NCBI RefSeq assembly: GCF_003675325.1
Contig: NZ_CP033073.1
Span: 372,001 to 436,000, forward strand
Direction of reading: 5' to 3'
Origin: Streptomyces dangxiongensis
GTDB lineage: Bacteria; Actinomycetota; Actinomycetes; Streptomycetales; Streptomycetaceae
Length of the DNA stretch: 64,000 nucleotides
Shown: piece after piece, positions 29,880 to 43,139 of the stretch
Position numbering within the stretch: the stretch's first letter is position 1
Layout: each line of letters starts with the position of its first letter
The notes under the pieces: model-generated
Told to the model about the DNA's origin: nothing
What the model saw: the letters and a program-made list of their open reading frames with translations, nothing else
The model's database searches: none
Position numbers and translations under genes: made by a program

Positions 29880-30464
29880 CTGACGGCGTCGCCGGCCGGG
29901 GTCGGCATTCGGGGCCGGTGCTCGGCGAGTCGTCCTGTTCCTCCGCGCTGGTCCCCTGCGGGCGGCCGGGAGCCGGTCGCACGCGTGGGTGACGTCGGCA
30001 ACAGCGAGGAGAGCCCGGCGGGTTCCGGGGTAGGCGGCACCCGACATCGGCCCGGCGGTACACACCGACGCGCCGGTACCGCTCGATCACACGGAAGGAG
30101 CCGTGTCGACGTGCGCGGGAAACACACCGGGGTGAGCCGGGGGCCGGACGCCGGCTCGTCCGCCGCCGCCTCCGCCCACCGCCGGTTTGTGCCGTCGCGT
30201 GCCGGGGCGCGCCCCGGTCACCGCTCCCGTTCCCGGCCGGTGACGGGGGCGGGGGAACGATCGCCGGCGCCCTGAGCGACGGCGTGACGGCGGCCGGAAC
30301 GACGTCCCGGTACCGCCGCTTCCGGTGCGGAGGGGAACGTGGTCCTGTGGCCGCCCGAGGGTTTGGCCAGGTCGGACACCGAGGGCTACGGTGGGCGGTC
30401 GGCGATGAGCGGCTCAGGGGAGCCGGCCGACCGGCGTCGGCACCTGACTGTGCGAGAGGAGAGC
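29880..30464. other. 585-bp region upstream of the rsb operon
   Basis: No credible gene. A GTTT at 30361 followed after 18 bp by GGGCTAC resembles a stress-sigma promoter, but the spacing is too long for the usual 14-16 bp, so I do not claim it. The promoter of the rsbRST operon must lie here. Confidence 0.35.
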
Positions 30465-31358
30465 ATGAGAGTGCCGGAGCAGGACGTGGCCGGATCGGCG
30501 CCGCAGGTGGTGAGCGCCTTCCTGGAACGGCGCAGGGAGCGGATCGCCCAGCGCTGGGCCGACGCCCCTTTGTTCCGCTCGGTCTTCACCGTCTCCCGCG
30601 ACGAGGCGGTCGAGGCGTGCAGGGCCGTGGTGGACGCGCTGTCCGAGGTGGCCGTCAGCGGTCGGCTGGAGGACATCGAGGCGCCCGGGTGCGCGGCGGT
30701 GCGCGACCAGTTGGGCCGGATGACGCACACCCGGACGCGTACCGGATCGACCCCGGCGCAGATCGCCGACGAGGTCGCCGCGCTGCGCGCACCCGCGGTC
30801 GAGCTGCTGCGCGAGGAGTTCACCGACCCCGCCGCCCCGCACGTCCAGGAGAGTGTGCTGGCGCTGACCCTGCTGATGGGGACGCTGCGCCTGGTGGTGC
30901 TGGAGACGGCGCTGGACGCGAACGCGGAGCTGATCGAGCGGCAGCGGCAGCAGTTGCTCGAAGTGGCCACCCCGGTCATCAAACTGTGGGAGGGCACGGT
31001 CGCCGTACCGCTGATCGGGACGCTGGACAGTGCGCGCAGCCAGGTGGTGATGGAGTCGCTGCTGGAGGCCATCGTCGACCAGCGCGCCCGGTACGCCATC
31101 CTCGACATCACCGGGGTGCCGACCGTCGACTCGCTCGTCGCGCAGCACCTGATGAAGACGGTCGCCGCGGCACGCCTGATGGGTGCCGAATGCATCGTCT
31201 CCGGGATCCGCCCGGCCATCGCGCAGACCATCGTGCAGCTCGGCATCGACCTCGGCTCGGTACTCACCCGGGCCTCGCTGTCCGACGCGCTCGCGTACGC
31301 GCTGGGCCGGCAGGGCATAGAGGTGTCCCGTGCGGACGCGGGTGCGAGCGCCCGGTGA
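30465..31358 (+). CDS. rsbR: RsbR-type stressosome sensor/scaffold protein
   Basis: The ATG at 30465 directly follows GAGAGGAGAGC. The 297-residue protein has a helical, RsbR-like N-terminal sensor domain (about 10-165) and a C-terminal STAS domain (about 175-290) with DITGVPTVDS and GIRPAIAQT. Ser223 and Thr255 occupy the places of the two RsbT-phosphorylated Thr residues of Bacillus RsbRA. With RsbS it should assemble the stressosome that holds RsbT until stress. It heads a tightly coupled operon; rsbS starts inside its stop (GTGA overlap). Confidence 0.9.
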   Translation: MRVPEQDVAGSAPQVVSAFLERRRERIAQRWADAPLFRSVFTVSRDEAVEACRAVVDALSEVAVSGRLEDIEAPGCAAVRDQLGRMTHTRTRTGSTPAQIADEVAALRAPAVELLREEFTDPAAPHVQESVLALTLLMGTLRLVVLETALDANAELIERQRQQLLEVATPVIKLWEGTVAVPLIGTLDSARSQVVMESLLEAIVDQRARYAILDITGVPTVDSLVAQHLMKTVAAARLMGAECIVSGIRPAIAQTIVQLGIDLGSVLTRASLSDALAYALGRQGIEVSRADAGASAR

Positions 31359-31735
31359 GCCAGCCCACTCCCCTTCACTCCCCCCAGGTCCCGGTGCTCG
31401 CTCTGGGCGACGTCCTGCTCGTCTCCCTGCAGGGCGAGCTGCACGACGGCATGGCCGAACAGCTCCAGCACGAGATCACCAGCCGCATCGCCACGAGCCG
31501 GGTGACCGGCGTGGTGCTCGACATCTCCGGTGTGGACATCGTCGACTCGTTCCTGGGGCGGGTGCTCGCGGAGATCGCCTCCACGGCCCGGCTGCTGGCG
31601 GCCCGTACGGTGCTCGCCGGCATGCGGCCCGCCGTGGCGATCACCCTGGTCGAGCTGGGGCTCGCGCTGCCCGGACTGGTCACCGCCCTGGACGTCGACC
31701 GTGCCATGGAACTGCTGTCCCAGGGGAGGAGCTGA
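31355..31735 (+). CDS. rsbS: RsbS-type STAS antagonist protein
   Basis: A 126-residue single STAS domain starting at GTG 31355, overlapping the rsbR stop by 4 bp. Ser65 in GVDIVDSFLGR is the equivalent of the Ser phosphorylated by RsbT in Bacillus RsbS. It binds RsbT within the stressosome and releases it after phosphorylation. The stop overlaps the rsbT start by one base (TGATG). Confidence 0.92.
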   Translation: MSQPTPLHSPQVPVLALGDVLLVSLQGELHDGMAEQLQHEITSRIATSRVTGVVLDISGVDIVDSFLGRVLAEIASTARLLAARTVLAGMRPAVAITLVELGLALPGLVTALDVDRAMELLSQGRS

Positions 31736-32181
31736 TGCAGGTGTCCGGCCAGGCGCCCGCGACGAGTCTGCCCATCGGCTCGGACGCGGATCTGGCCTGG
31801 GTCCGTCAGGAGGTGCGGCAGTGCGCGGCGCAGCTCGGTTTCGGTCTGGTGCAGCAGACCAAGCTGGTCACTGCGGCGAGCGAGCTGGCCCGCAACACGC
31901 TGGTGCACGGTGGTGGCGGACGGGTGGAGATCACGCCCCTGGACAACGGCCGGAGCCGCGGGCTGCGGATGCGTTTCATCGACAGCGGTCCCGGCATCCG
32001 CGACCTGGAACTGGCCATGACCGACGGCTACACCTCCGGCGGCGGTCTGGGACTCGGACTGAGCGGAGCGAAGCGGCTCGTGCAGGAGTTCAGCGTCGAC
32101 ACCGAACCCGGCCGGGGCACGACCGTCACGGCCGTCGCCTGGGTGGCCCAGGTTCCCGCGTCACGTCCGGTGCTGGGATGA
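31735..32181 (+). CDS. rsbT: RsbT-type serine kinase / switch protein
   Basis: A 148-residue GHKL-ATPase kinase: N-box SELARNTLVHGGG, G1 box DSGPGI, and G2 box GGGLGLGLSGAKRLV. A GGGGAGGAG site precedes the start. It phosphorylates RsbS and RsbR and, once free, activates a PP2C phosphatase of the RsbU type. The likely clients are the two PP2C proteins encoded directly downstream. It overlaps the next gene by 4 bp (ATGA). Confidence 0.93.
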   Translation: MQVSGQAPATSLPIGSDADLAWVRQEVRQCAAQLGFGLVQQTKLVTAASELARNTLVHGGGGRVEITPLDNGRSRGLRMRFIDSGPGIRDLELAMTDGYTSGGGLGLGLSGAKRLVQEFSVDTEPGRGTTVTAVAWVAQVPASRPVLG

Positions 32182-33236
32182 GCCGGGTGTGGGAGGTCCC
32201 GGTGCACGACTCCACGCGGGTCCGGGACGCCCGGACCGCGGCTCAGGAGGCGTGCGCGGAGGCGGGCCTCGACCCGGCGCGCACCGCCGCCTCGGAGCTG
32301 GTCGCCACCGAGCTGGCCACCAACCTGCTCAGGCACGCGGGCGGCGGGCAGATGGTGGTGAACCTCGTGGCGTCGCCGGCCGGCGCGGGCACGTCGGTCC
32401 AGGTGTTCTCGCTCGACCACGGGCCGGGCTTCGCGGACGCCGAGACAGTCCTGCGGGACGGCTGCTCCACCGCCGCCGGCTCGCTCGGCGCGGGCCTGGG
32501 GAGCTGTCTGCGCAGCGCGAACGCGTTCCATCTGTACAGCCTGCCGGGCCGTGGGACGGTGGCGACGGCCCGGATCGACCCGGAGCCCGGCACCGGCGGG
32601 ACCGCGGTCCCGCCGGTGCCGGCGGGCGGGATCACGACCGCGCTCTCCCAGGCGGACGTGTGCGGTGACGCCTGGGGCTGGGTGCGCTCCGGCGGCCTGG
32701 TGACCCTGTTGCTCGCCGACGGTCTCGGGCACGGTCCGAAGGCCGCCCACGCGTCCACGGCGGCGAAGGCGGAACTACGCCGCGCCGCGCACCTGCCGCC
32801 GGCGGAGATCCTGCGCCGGCTGCACGTGGCGCTGCGGCCGACCCGGGGCCCGGCGGTCACGGTGGCACAGGTGGACACGGACCGTGCGGAACTGTCCCTC
32901 GCCGGCGTCGGGAACGTCGCCGCCCGGGTGCGTACCGGGGACGGCTGGGCGTCGCACGTCGCCCAGCCGGGGATCGTCGGGGCGTACTTCCCGGCGCACG
33001 TCCCCGTGCGCCGGCTGCCGTGGCGCCGGGACAGTCTGCTCGTGGTGCACAGTGACGGGCTGCCCAGCCGCTGGACGCCGCCGGAGGATCCCCGGCTGCT
33101 CGCCCACGACCCGTCGGTGGTGGCGGCGGCGATCCTGCGGGAAGCGGGCAGTCCCGCCCGCCCCGCACGCGACGACACCAGTGTGGCCGTACTGGCCCCC
33201 GACCGCCGGAACGACCCTCATGACAGCCGACTCTGA
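32178..33236 (+). CDS. fused GHKL ATP-binding domain and PP2C/SpoIIE phosphatase (RsbX-like)
   Basis: A 352-residue two-domain protein starting at ATG 32178 (overlap with rsbT). Residues about 15-135 form a GHKL anti-sigma-type ATPase (ATELATNLLRHAGGG, DHGPGFAD). Residues about 150-345 form a small PP2C domain like RsbX (GDAWGWVRSGG, LLADGLGHGPKAAHAS, DDTSVAVL). In the stressosome such a phosphatase resets phosphorylated RsbS and RsbR (family knowledge). The kinase-phosphatase fusion suggests self-contained control. The next open frame starts inside its 3' end. Confidence 0.88.
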   Translation: MSRVWEVPVHDSTRVRDARTAAQEACAEAGLDPARTAASELVATELATNLLRHAGGGQMVVNLVASPAGAGTSVQVFSLDHGPGFADAETVLRDGCSTAAGSLGAGLGSCLRSANAFHLYSLPGRGTVATARIDPEPGTGGTAVPPVPAGGITTALSQADVCGDAWGWVRSGGLVTLLLADGLGHGPKAAHASTAAKAELRRAAHLPPAEILRRLHVALRPTRGPAVTVAQVDTDRAELSLAGVGNVAARVRTGDGWASHVAQPGIVGAYFPAHVPVRRLPWRRDSLLVVHSDGLPSRWTPPEDPRLLAHDPSVVAAAILREAGSPARPARDDTSVAVLAPDRRNDPHDSRL

Positions 33237-33403
33237 CGCCTGGACCATCGCCTCCGCCGCCGACGCGGCCCGCGTCCGTGCCCTGCTCGCACGGCTCACC
33301 GCCGACGCGGGCGTGCCCGCGCTCGACCGCGCGCGGTTCCTGGCCGCGCTCGGCACCCGGCTGCGCGGCGGCCTCGGTGTGGGGCCCGCGGAGCTGACGG
33401 TGA
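33220..33403 (+). other. displaced 5' coding segment of the PP2C phosphatase gene
   Basis: From ATG 33220 a frame with strong G/C third-position bias runs about 60 codons (MTADSDAWTIASAADAARV... to ...GVGPAELTV). The bias ends at 33,395-33,404, and at exactly that point the phosphatase frame begins in the next register (from GTG 33404). The two most likely form one ATPase-plus-phosphatase protein split by a frameshift in the GTGAGTGACC region. Confidence 0.6.
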
Positions 33404-34942
33404 GTGACCGCCGAGCCGTCCGGGGCTGCCGGGACGGGCGGGACGCTGCGGTTCGTGCTCGACGGGCCGGAGCCCTGGCAGCACACCCTCGCCTGCCCCG
33501 AGTCCGTGGCCGGGCCGCTGCCCGGGCCGGGTGACATCGTGCTCGCCGAGGCACTGCTGGACGCCGACGAGGCCGCCGCCGGTCTGCTGGCGCACCTGGA
33601 CGAGGCGGAGGGACTGGTCCGCTTCCACCGGGAGGAGCTGCACCAGACCAACCAGGGCGTCCTGGCGCTGCACGCCGAGCTGGAGGCCGCGGCGCTGGCG
33701 CAGCGTGAGTACCTGGAGGCCGAGCGGGCGGCACGCGCGGAGGCGGAGAACGCCCGTCGGCTGCTGACCTTCCTGGCCGATGCCAGCGCGGCCCTCAACG
33801 CCTCCCTGGACCACGAGGACATCCTGCGCCGGCTGCCCGGACTGCTGGTCCCGGAGTACGCCCGGCACGTCGACACCTGGTTCGTGGACGACGAGGAGGC
33901 CCCGCCGGGCGAGCGGGCGGCGGCCACGGTGACCGCGGCCCGTACCGGCCGCCCGCAGCACGCCGGCGCCCACCCCGGCGGGCTGCCGGGCGTGGACGAC
34001 CTGCCGGCCTCGCCGCTGTCCCCGGACCGGCCGCTGCTGTGCCTGCCGCTCGGCGCGCGCACCGTGCGGGGCGTGCTGACACTGTCCGCGCCGGGCGACC
34101 GCTTCGACGCGGACACCACCGTCATGCTGCTGGAACTGGCCCGGCGCGCGGGTATCGCCCTGGACAACGCCCGGGCCTACGAGCAGCACCGGGACGTCGC
34201 CGAGGCCCTCCAGCGGGCCCAGCTCACCGAGCTGCCCGACACCGCGGGTCTCGCGCTGGCCGCCCGCTACCTGCCGGCGACGTACGGGCTGAACATCGGC
34301 GGTGACTGGTACGACGCGTTCCCGCAGCCCGACGGCAGTGTGCTGACGGTGATAGGCGACGTCACGGGTCACGGGCTGCGCGCGGCGGTCATCATGGGCC
34401 AACTGCGCACCGCGCTGCGCGCCTACGCCGTCGAGGGCAACGGACCGGCTCGGATCCTGACCCTGCTGCACCGGATGCTGCGCCATCAGGAGCCGGAGCT
34501 GTACGCGACGTGTGCGATCGCCCGGTTCACCCCCGGCGAGCCCGGGGTGGTCTGGGCGGCGGCCGGGCATCCGCCCGCGCTCGCGCGCGGCCCCGGGGGC
34601 GAGGTACGGGTGCTGGACGCCAGACCCGGGATCATGCTGGGGGTGCCGATGCCGTACGAGTACGAGGAGTACACCGTCGAGTTGCCGGCGGGTTCCACTC
34701 TCGCGCTGTACACGGACGGTCTGGTGGAGCGGCGGTCCGCGGGGATCGACGCGGGCATCGACCGGCTGGCCCAGGCGATGGGCGCGCTCGGCGAGCTGGA
34801 GCTGGAGGATCTGGACGCGGCGGCCGACTCGGTGCTGAAGCCGATGCTGCACGACTCCGAACACGACGACGACATCTGCCTGTTGCTGTGCCGCACCACC
34901 CAGGACATCGGGCAGGACATAGCGCAAGACGTTCAGGAGTGA
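33404..34942 (+). CDS. PP2C/SpoIIE-family phosphatase with coiled coil and GAF-like domain (RsbU-type output)
   Basis: The main frame gives 512 residues. Residues about 15-60 look like the end of a preceding domain, continuing the segment at 33220-33403. A coiled coil follows (about 68-120, EELHQTNQGVLALHAELEAAALAQREYLEAERAA), then a GAF-like domain (about 120-265), then SpoIIE phosphatase (about 285-500) with GGDWYDAF, IGDVTGHG and HDDDICLLL metal-binding acidic residues. The coiled coil resembles the RsbT-binding part of RsbU-like phosphatases, so this is probably the operon's output enzyme, acting on an anti-sigma antagonist encoded elsewhere. Confidence 0.88.
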   Translation: MTAEPSGAAGTGGTLRFVLDGPEPWQHTLACPESVAGPLPGPGDIVLAEALLDADEAAAGLLAHLDEAEGLVRFHREELHQTNQGVLALHAELEAAALAQREYLEAERAARAEAENARRLLTFLADASAALNASLDHEDILRRLPGLLVPEYARHVDTWFVDDEEAPPGERAAATVTAARTGRPQHAGAHPGGLPGVDDLPASPLSPDRPLLCLPLGARTVRGVLTLSAPGDRFDADTTVMLLELARRAGIALDNARAYEQHRDVAEALQRAQLTELPDTAGLALAARYLPATYGLNIGGDWYDAFPQPDGSVLTVIGDVTGHGLRAAVIMGQLRTALRAYAVEGNGPARILTLLHRMLRHQEPELYATCAIARFTPGEPGVVWAAAGHPPALARGPGGEVRVLDARPGIMLGVPMPYEYEEYTVELPAGSTLALYTDGLVERRSAGIDAGIDRLAQAMGALGELELEDLDAAADSVLKPMLHDSEHDDDICLLLCRTTQDIGQDIAQDVQE

Positions 34943-34998
34943 CCGGTCCTCGGGCCGGCGCTGTCGCGGCCCCCGGCGATGCCGGGGTGTCGTCGCGT

Positions 34999-35047
34999 AC
35001 GGCCCCTCGGTGACCCGCGGGCGGACCCGTGGTCACCGAGGGGCCGT
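34999..35047. terminator. bidirectional terminator between rsb operon and katE
   Basis: A perfect 17-bp stem (core GGCCCCTCGGTGACC at 35001-35015 and its complement at 35031-35045, extended by two pairs) with a 15-nt loop, placed between two convergent stops. Confidence 0.85.
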
Positions 35048-35054
35048 CGGCGCG

Positions 35055-37331
<2,277 letters not shown>

Positions 37332-37781
37332 CATCAACACCAATTCCTTCACTGGTCACGGACGGTCCCGCCACTACCCGGGGCGGGCGGGTGTCCGATG
37401 CGCGGTGGTCGTGGCCCGGACCTGCGGCCGGCGGCAGGCACCGGCGGGGGAAAAGCCCGGGAAAGGGGGCGTAGGGGCCTGCGGACAGGGGTCCCCGGGC
37501 CGGGGCGTCCGAAACCGGCGATCGCGAAGATCTCCGGTCGGGGTGAAGCCGGGCCGTCTCTTGTCGAGTTGCCGGGACGGCGGGCCCGCCGGACGCGCTG
37601 GTCCGGACCCGGGGACCATCAGCGGGGCCACGTGCCTGCCCGCCGACGATGAGTCCGCCGGCAGGGCGGGGTCCCTGGCCCCGAACGGGCGCGCACCGCT
37701 CCGCCCGCGTACGCCACCCTAGGCGCCGTGGGCGGTTCGCGCAGTCCGGGACGGGCCGGTGCGGGCCCGGGGGCCGACGGG
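37332..37781. other. 450-bp upstream region of katE
   Basis: No credible gene on either strand. It contains the SigB-like promoter noted at 37492-37516 and otherwise G-rich sequence without recognisable repeats. Confidence 0.4.
37492..37516 (-). promoter_or_regulatory. possible SigB-type promoter for katE
   Basis: On the minus strand, GTTT (37516-37513), a 15-bp spacer and GGGGAC (37497-37492) differ by one base from the Streptomyces SigB pattern GNNT-N14-16-GGGTA(C/T). It is 160 bp before the katE start. Chance matches are possible in G-rich DNA. Confidence 0.3.
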
Positions 37782-38231
37782 TCACGGGCGTGCCGTGACC
37801 CGCACGGTCTCCGGGGTCGGGTCCGCCGCGTAGGAGATCAGGAAGCCGTGGGCAAGGCCGCTGCGCAGACGATCGAGGACCTCCGGGGTGATCACCTCGC
37901 CCGGCGCCTCGACGGGCACGCCCGGCGGGCAGGGGCTGATCGTCCCGGCGGCGATCCGGCCCACGGCCTTTTCGGCGGGCACCTGTTCGGCCGGGCCGAA
38001 GAAGGCGTCGCGGGGCAGCACCGCCTGTTCCGGCGCACCTTGGGACCGGCGGCGGTCGTCCAGGCCGTTGAGGCCGAGCATGTCGGAGCGGAAGACGTCG
38101 ATGCCGAGGATCTCGGCCACGCGGGGATCGGCCCCGCCGCCCTGTGTGTGCCCGGGTGGCCCGAACCCCACGTCCCCGCGTCGCAGGAACTCCCGCGGAG
38201 CTTCCAGGACGGGTACACGTGGGTGATCCAT
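37782..38231 (-). pseudogene. remnant of an Orn/Lys/Arg decarboxylase with in-frame internal deletion
   Basis: A strong ribosome site (CAGGAGGACAGCC) and ATG at 38231 begin a 149-codon open frame. Residues 1-69 match the N-terminus of PLP-dependent Orn/Lys/Arg decarboxylases (FLRRGDVGFGPPGHTQG, DVFRSDMLGLNGLDDRR). Residues from about 70 (RDAFFGPAEQVPAEKAVGRI onward) match the C-terminal domain. Roughly 330 residues between them, including the whole PLP domain and its Lys, are missing. The frame is preserved across the junction near 38,024, so a small chimeric protein could be made but cannot be an active decarboxylase. Confidence 0.8.
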
Positions 38232-38373
38232 GGCTGTCCTCCTGAGCTGGTCGGTGCCGCGTACACCGTGTTGCACCCACTGCCGTGCCCAAACCCGGCC
38301 GGGCCGGTGCAGCCGTTCGGTGGAACCCGGCTCCGGCACACGGCCCACACGCCGCCGAACCGCAGGAGGACTT

Positions 38374-38810
38374 GTGCCGCTGTAGCACCGGGTCCGGGAG
38401 GAGGTCGCGCGGCGCGCGGACGCGCTGTGGGCCGTGGCGTCGGCCCCGCACGCCGACCCGGACCGCGTTCGCCGAGCACCGGGCGGCGGCGCTGCTCACG
38501 GGCGAGCCGGAACGCGCGGGGTTCGAGGTACGACGGGAGACCGCGGGCCTGCCGACCACGTGCACGGCGCGCTCGGGCCGGGGCGGGCCGGTGGTGGCGT
38601 TCCCCTGGAGTACGACGCCCTGCCCGGGCCGGGAGGACGCCGGTGGGCACACCGGAGTTCGCCCGGGCGGCGGCGTCGGAGCGGGCCCGCCGTGCCCTGC
38701 CGGCGGTGCTGGAGGCGCCGGCCTGCACGGCCGTGGACGTGCTGCGGGACGCGAACGTGCGCGGGCGCGCGTGGGAGGGCCTGCGCCGGGCTGCGGGCTG
38801 CCCGTATACA
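38374..38810 (+). pseudogene. decayed M20-family metallopeptidase/amidohydrolase remnant
   Basis: After a good ribosome site (CAGGAGGACTT) and GTG 38374, codon 4 is TAG. Beyond it, three frames must be joined to recover family sequence: ADALWAVASAPHADPD, then TAFAEHRAAALLTG...GFEVRRETAGLP, then LEYDALPG, the start of the metal-site region of M20 peptidases (AbgB-like). The central catalytic part is absent, and from about 38,640 the sequence resumes with GTPEFARAAASERAR...AVDVLRDANVRGRAWE, which resembles the C-terminal end. The gene is clearly non-functional. Confidence 0.7.
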
Positions 38811-38847
38811 CCCGCGCGGCCCGGCGGCGGGCCGCGGTGGGGCCCGC

Positions 38848-39192
38848 TCAGCCCGGCGCGGTGCGCCGTACTTCGCGTTCCTCGCCCGGTCCGTCGGCGG
38901 CGGCACGCACCTGCCGCAGGGCGGCGGGCAGCGCCCGGCGGATCGCGTCCGGCAGCCGGCCGGAGGAGGGCCACTCCACCAGGCAGCGTGCCACCTCCCG
39001 CATCTTGGTATTGGTGTGCTGCGACACGTGCTTCAGCACGTCCCAGCCCTGTTGCGGGCGCAGACCGGCCGCGGCGATGACCACACCGATCGCCTGGTCG
39101 ACCAGCGCGTGCGAGACGAGGGCCTGACGTAGCTGGCCGACCTCCTCCCGCAGCGCGTCGGTCCGGTCCGCCTGCTCGTCACATCCGATCAT
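38848..39192 (-). CDS. ANTAR-domain RNA-binding antiterminator-type protein
   Basis: The ATG at 39192 gives 114 residues: a short acidic helical start (ALREEVGQLRQAL), then a complete ANTAR domain (about 30-90: DQAIGVVIAAAGLRPQQGWDVLKHVSQHTNTKMREVARCLVEW). ANTAR domains bind paired RNA hairpins and prevent termination. There is no GAF or receiver sensor domain, so activity may be controlled by another protein. The ribosome site is weak. It is divergent from the AraC gene. Confidence 0.82.
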   Translation of the reverse strand: MIGCDEQADRTDALREEVGQLRQALVSHALVDQAIGVVIAAAGLRPQQGWDVLKHVSQHTNTKMREVARCLVEWPSSGRLPDAIRRALPAALRQVRAAADGPGEEREVRRTAPG

Positions 39193-39325
39193 GCGATCAC
39201 CCTGTGCAGCGGGCCCCGTCCCAAACAGCCGCCGGGCGAACAACATTGCGGGACGGTGTACCGAAAACGAAAAATCGCTGGTCAGACGGCACATGAACAG
39301 GCGATTAAGGGGCAAGTGGGCGGGT

Positions 39326-40279
39326 ATGGAATCCCTCACTTTCGACAGCGACGACCTGGAGGTGACGGAGGACTTCCTCAGCCGGGCCTACGCCAGGATG
39401 CGCATCGCCAGCGCCACTCCCGGCTCCGGCCACGTCAGCGTCCACCGCGCCGGGCTGTCCTCGGTGAGCGTCGACGAACTCGCCCTCGACTTCGAGATGA
39501 GCTACTCCGTGTCCCCGCTGGGCCGGATCTGCCTGGGCGTGGTGCACGAGGGCACCGTGCGGGACCATGGCTTCTGGGGGGTCGAGGACACCTTCGGACC
39601 GGGTGACGTGGTGCTGTTCGCGCCGCCGGACCTGCCGTACACGGGGCGGATCTGCCACGCCCGCTACAACGTCACCATGCTGGACCCGGCGCTGCTCGCC
39701 CAGGTGGCCGCGGGCCCGGCCGGCTCGCCGCCGGTACGGCTGACCGGTCACCGGCCGCGCTCGGCCGCGGCGGCCCGCCAACTGAGCGGTACGATCGCCC
39801 ATCTGCGCGACCATGTGCTGTCCGACCCCCAGATCGCGGACCAGCCGCTGATCGCCGCCACGGCCGCCCAGCACCTCGCGGCGAGCGTCCTGGCCGCGTT
39901 CCCCAACACGGCTCTGGACGAGCCGACCGGAGCCGACCGGCACGACGCGCACCCGGCGATGCTGCGCCGCGCGCTCGCCTACATCGACGACCACGCCGAC
40001 CAGCCCGTCACGGTCGCCGACATCGCCGCCGCGGCCCATGTGACGGTGCGCGCGCTCCAGTACGCCTTCCGCCGGCATCTGGGCACGACACCGCTCGCCC
40101 ATCTGCGCCGGGTGCGGCTCGCGCACGCTCATCAGGACCTGGTGAACGCCGATCCCGGCACCGGGACGACGGTCGCCTCGATCGCGGCCCGCTGGGGTTT
40201 CCACCATCCGGGCCGTTTCGCCTCCCTCTACCGGCAGACCTTCCGGCGGACTCCGCACGAGTCGCTCTCCGACGGCTGA
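39326..40279 (+). CDS. AraC-family transcriptional regulator
   Basis: The start at ATG 39326 (AAGTGGGCGGGT upstream) gives 317 residues; an ATG at 39293 is an alternative. An N-terminal cupin-like sensor (about 20-150: GDVVLFAPPDLPYTG) precedes the AraC double HTH (about 215-315: VTVADIAAAAHVTVRALQYAFRRHLGTTPLAHLRRVRL and VASIAARWGFHHPGRFASLYRQTF). The target is unknown; the convergent discoidin/beta-helix gene and divergent ANTAR gene are the neighbours. Confidence 0.88.
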   Translation: MESLTFDSDDLEVTEDFLSRAYARMRIASATPGSGHVSVHRAGLSSVSVDELALDFEMSYSVSPLGRICLGVVHEGTVRDHGFWGVEDTFGPGDVVLFAPPDLPYTGRICHARYNVTMLDPALLAQVAAGPAGSPPVRLTGHRPRSAAAARQLSGTIAHLRDHVLSDPQIADQPLIAATAAQHLAASVLAAFPNTALDEPTGADRHDAHPAMLRRALAYIDDHADQPVTVADIAAAAHVTVRALQYAFRRHLGTTPLAHLRRVRLAHAHQDLVNADPGTGTTVASIAARWGFHHPGRFASLYRQTFRRTPHESLSDG

Positions 40280-40282
40280 CGG

Positions 40283-40313
40283 GCGTCCCGGGCGGGGACT
40301 CCACCCGGGACGC
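40283..40313. terminator. bidirectional terminator hairpin
   Basis: A perfect 10-bp stem (GCGTCCCGGG/CCCGGGACGC) with an 11-nt loop between convergent AraC and beta-helix genes. Confidence 0.7.
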
Positions 40314-40321
40314 GGGACGGT

Positions 40322-42862
<2,541 letters not shown>

Positions 42863-43139
42863 GCGGCGGCTCCAGACGGCTCGGGGGTCAAGCGGCTGAC
42901 CCCGCGGCTTAGTTCATGTTTTGATTTAAGTGATGAGTCAAGCCGCCCACAAGCCTTCCGACACCACATCATTCAACTACCGTGCCGCGATCACCACGTC
43001 GGACGCCGGTGCGCCCCGCGCTCGCGGCCCGGATCGGACGGCCGCGCGAGCCGTGCCCGACGCACGCGTCGCGGTCCCCGTGCACCGGCACGCCCCCCGT
43101 GGCACGGATGACCGGCGGTTGAACGGGTACTCCTCGGCC

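Noticed and set aside
30361..30389. SigB-type promoter for rsbR
   Set aside because: The spacing of 18 bp exceeds the 14-16 bp range and GGGCTAC has an extra base.
42904..42946. GCGGCTT/AAGCCGC inverted repeat around an AT-rich stretch upstream of the discoidin gene
   Set aside because: Arms are only 7 bp with about 29 bp between them; the AT-rich centre probably holds the promoter, but no defined operator can be claimed.
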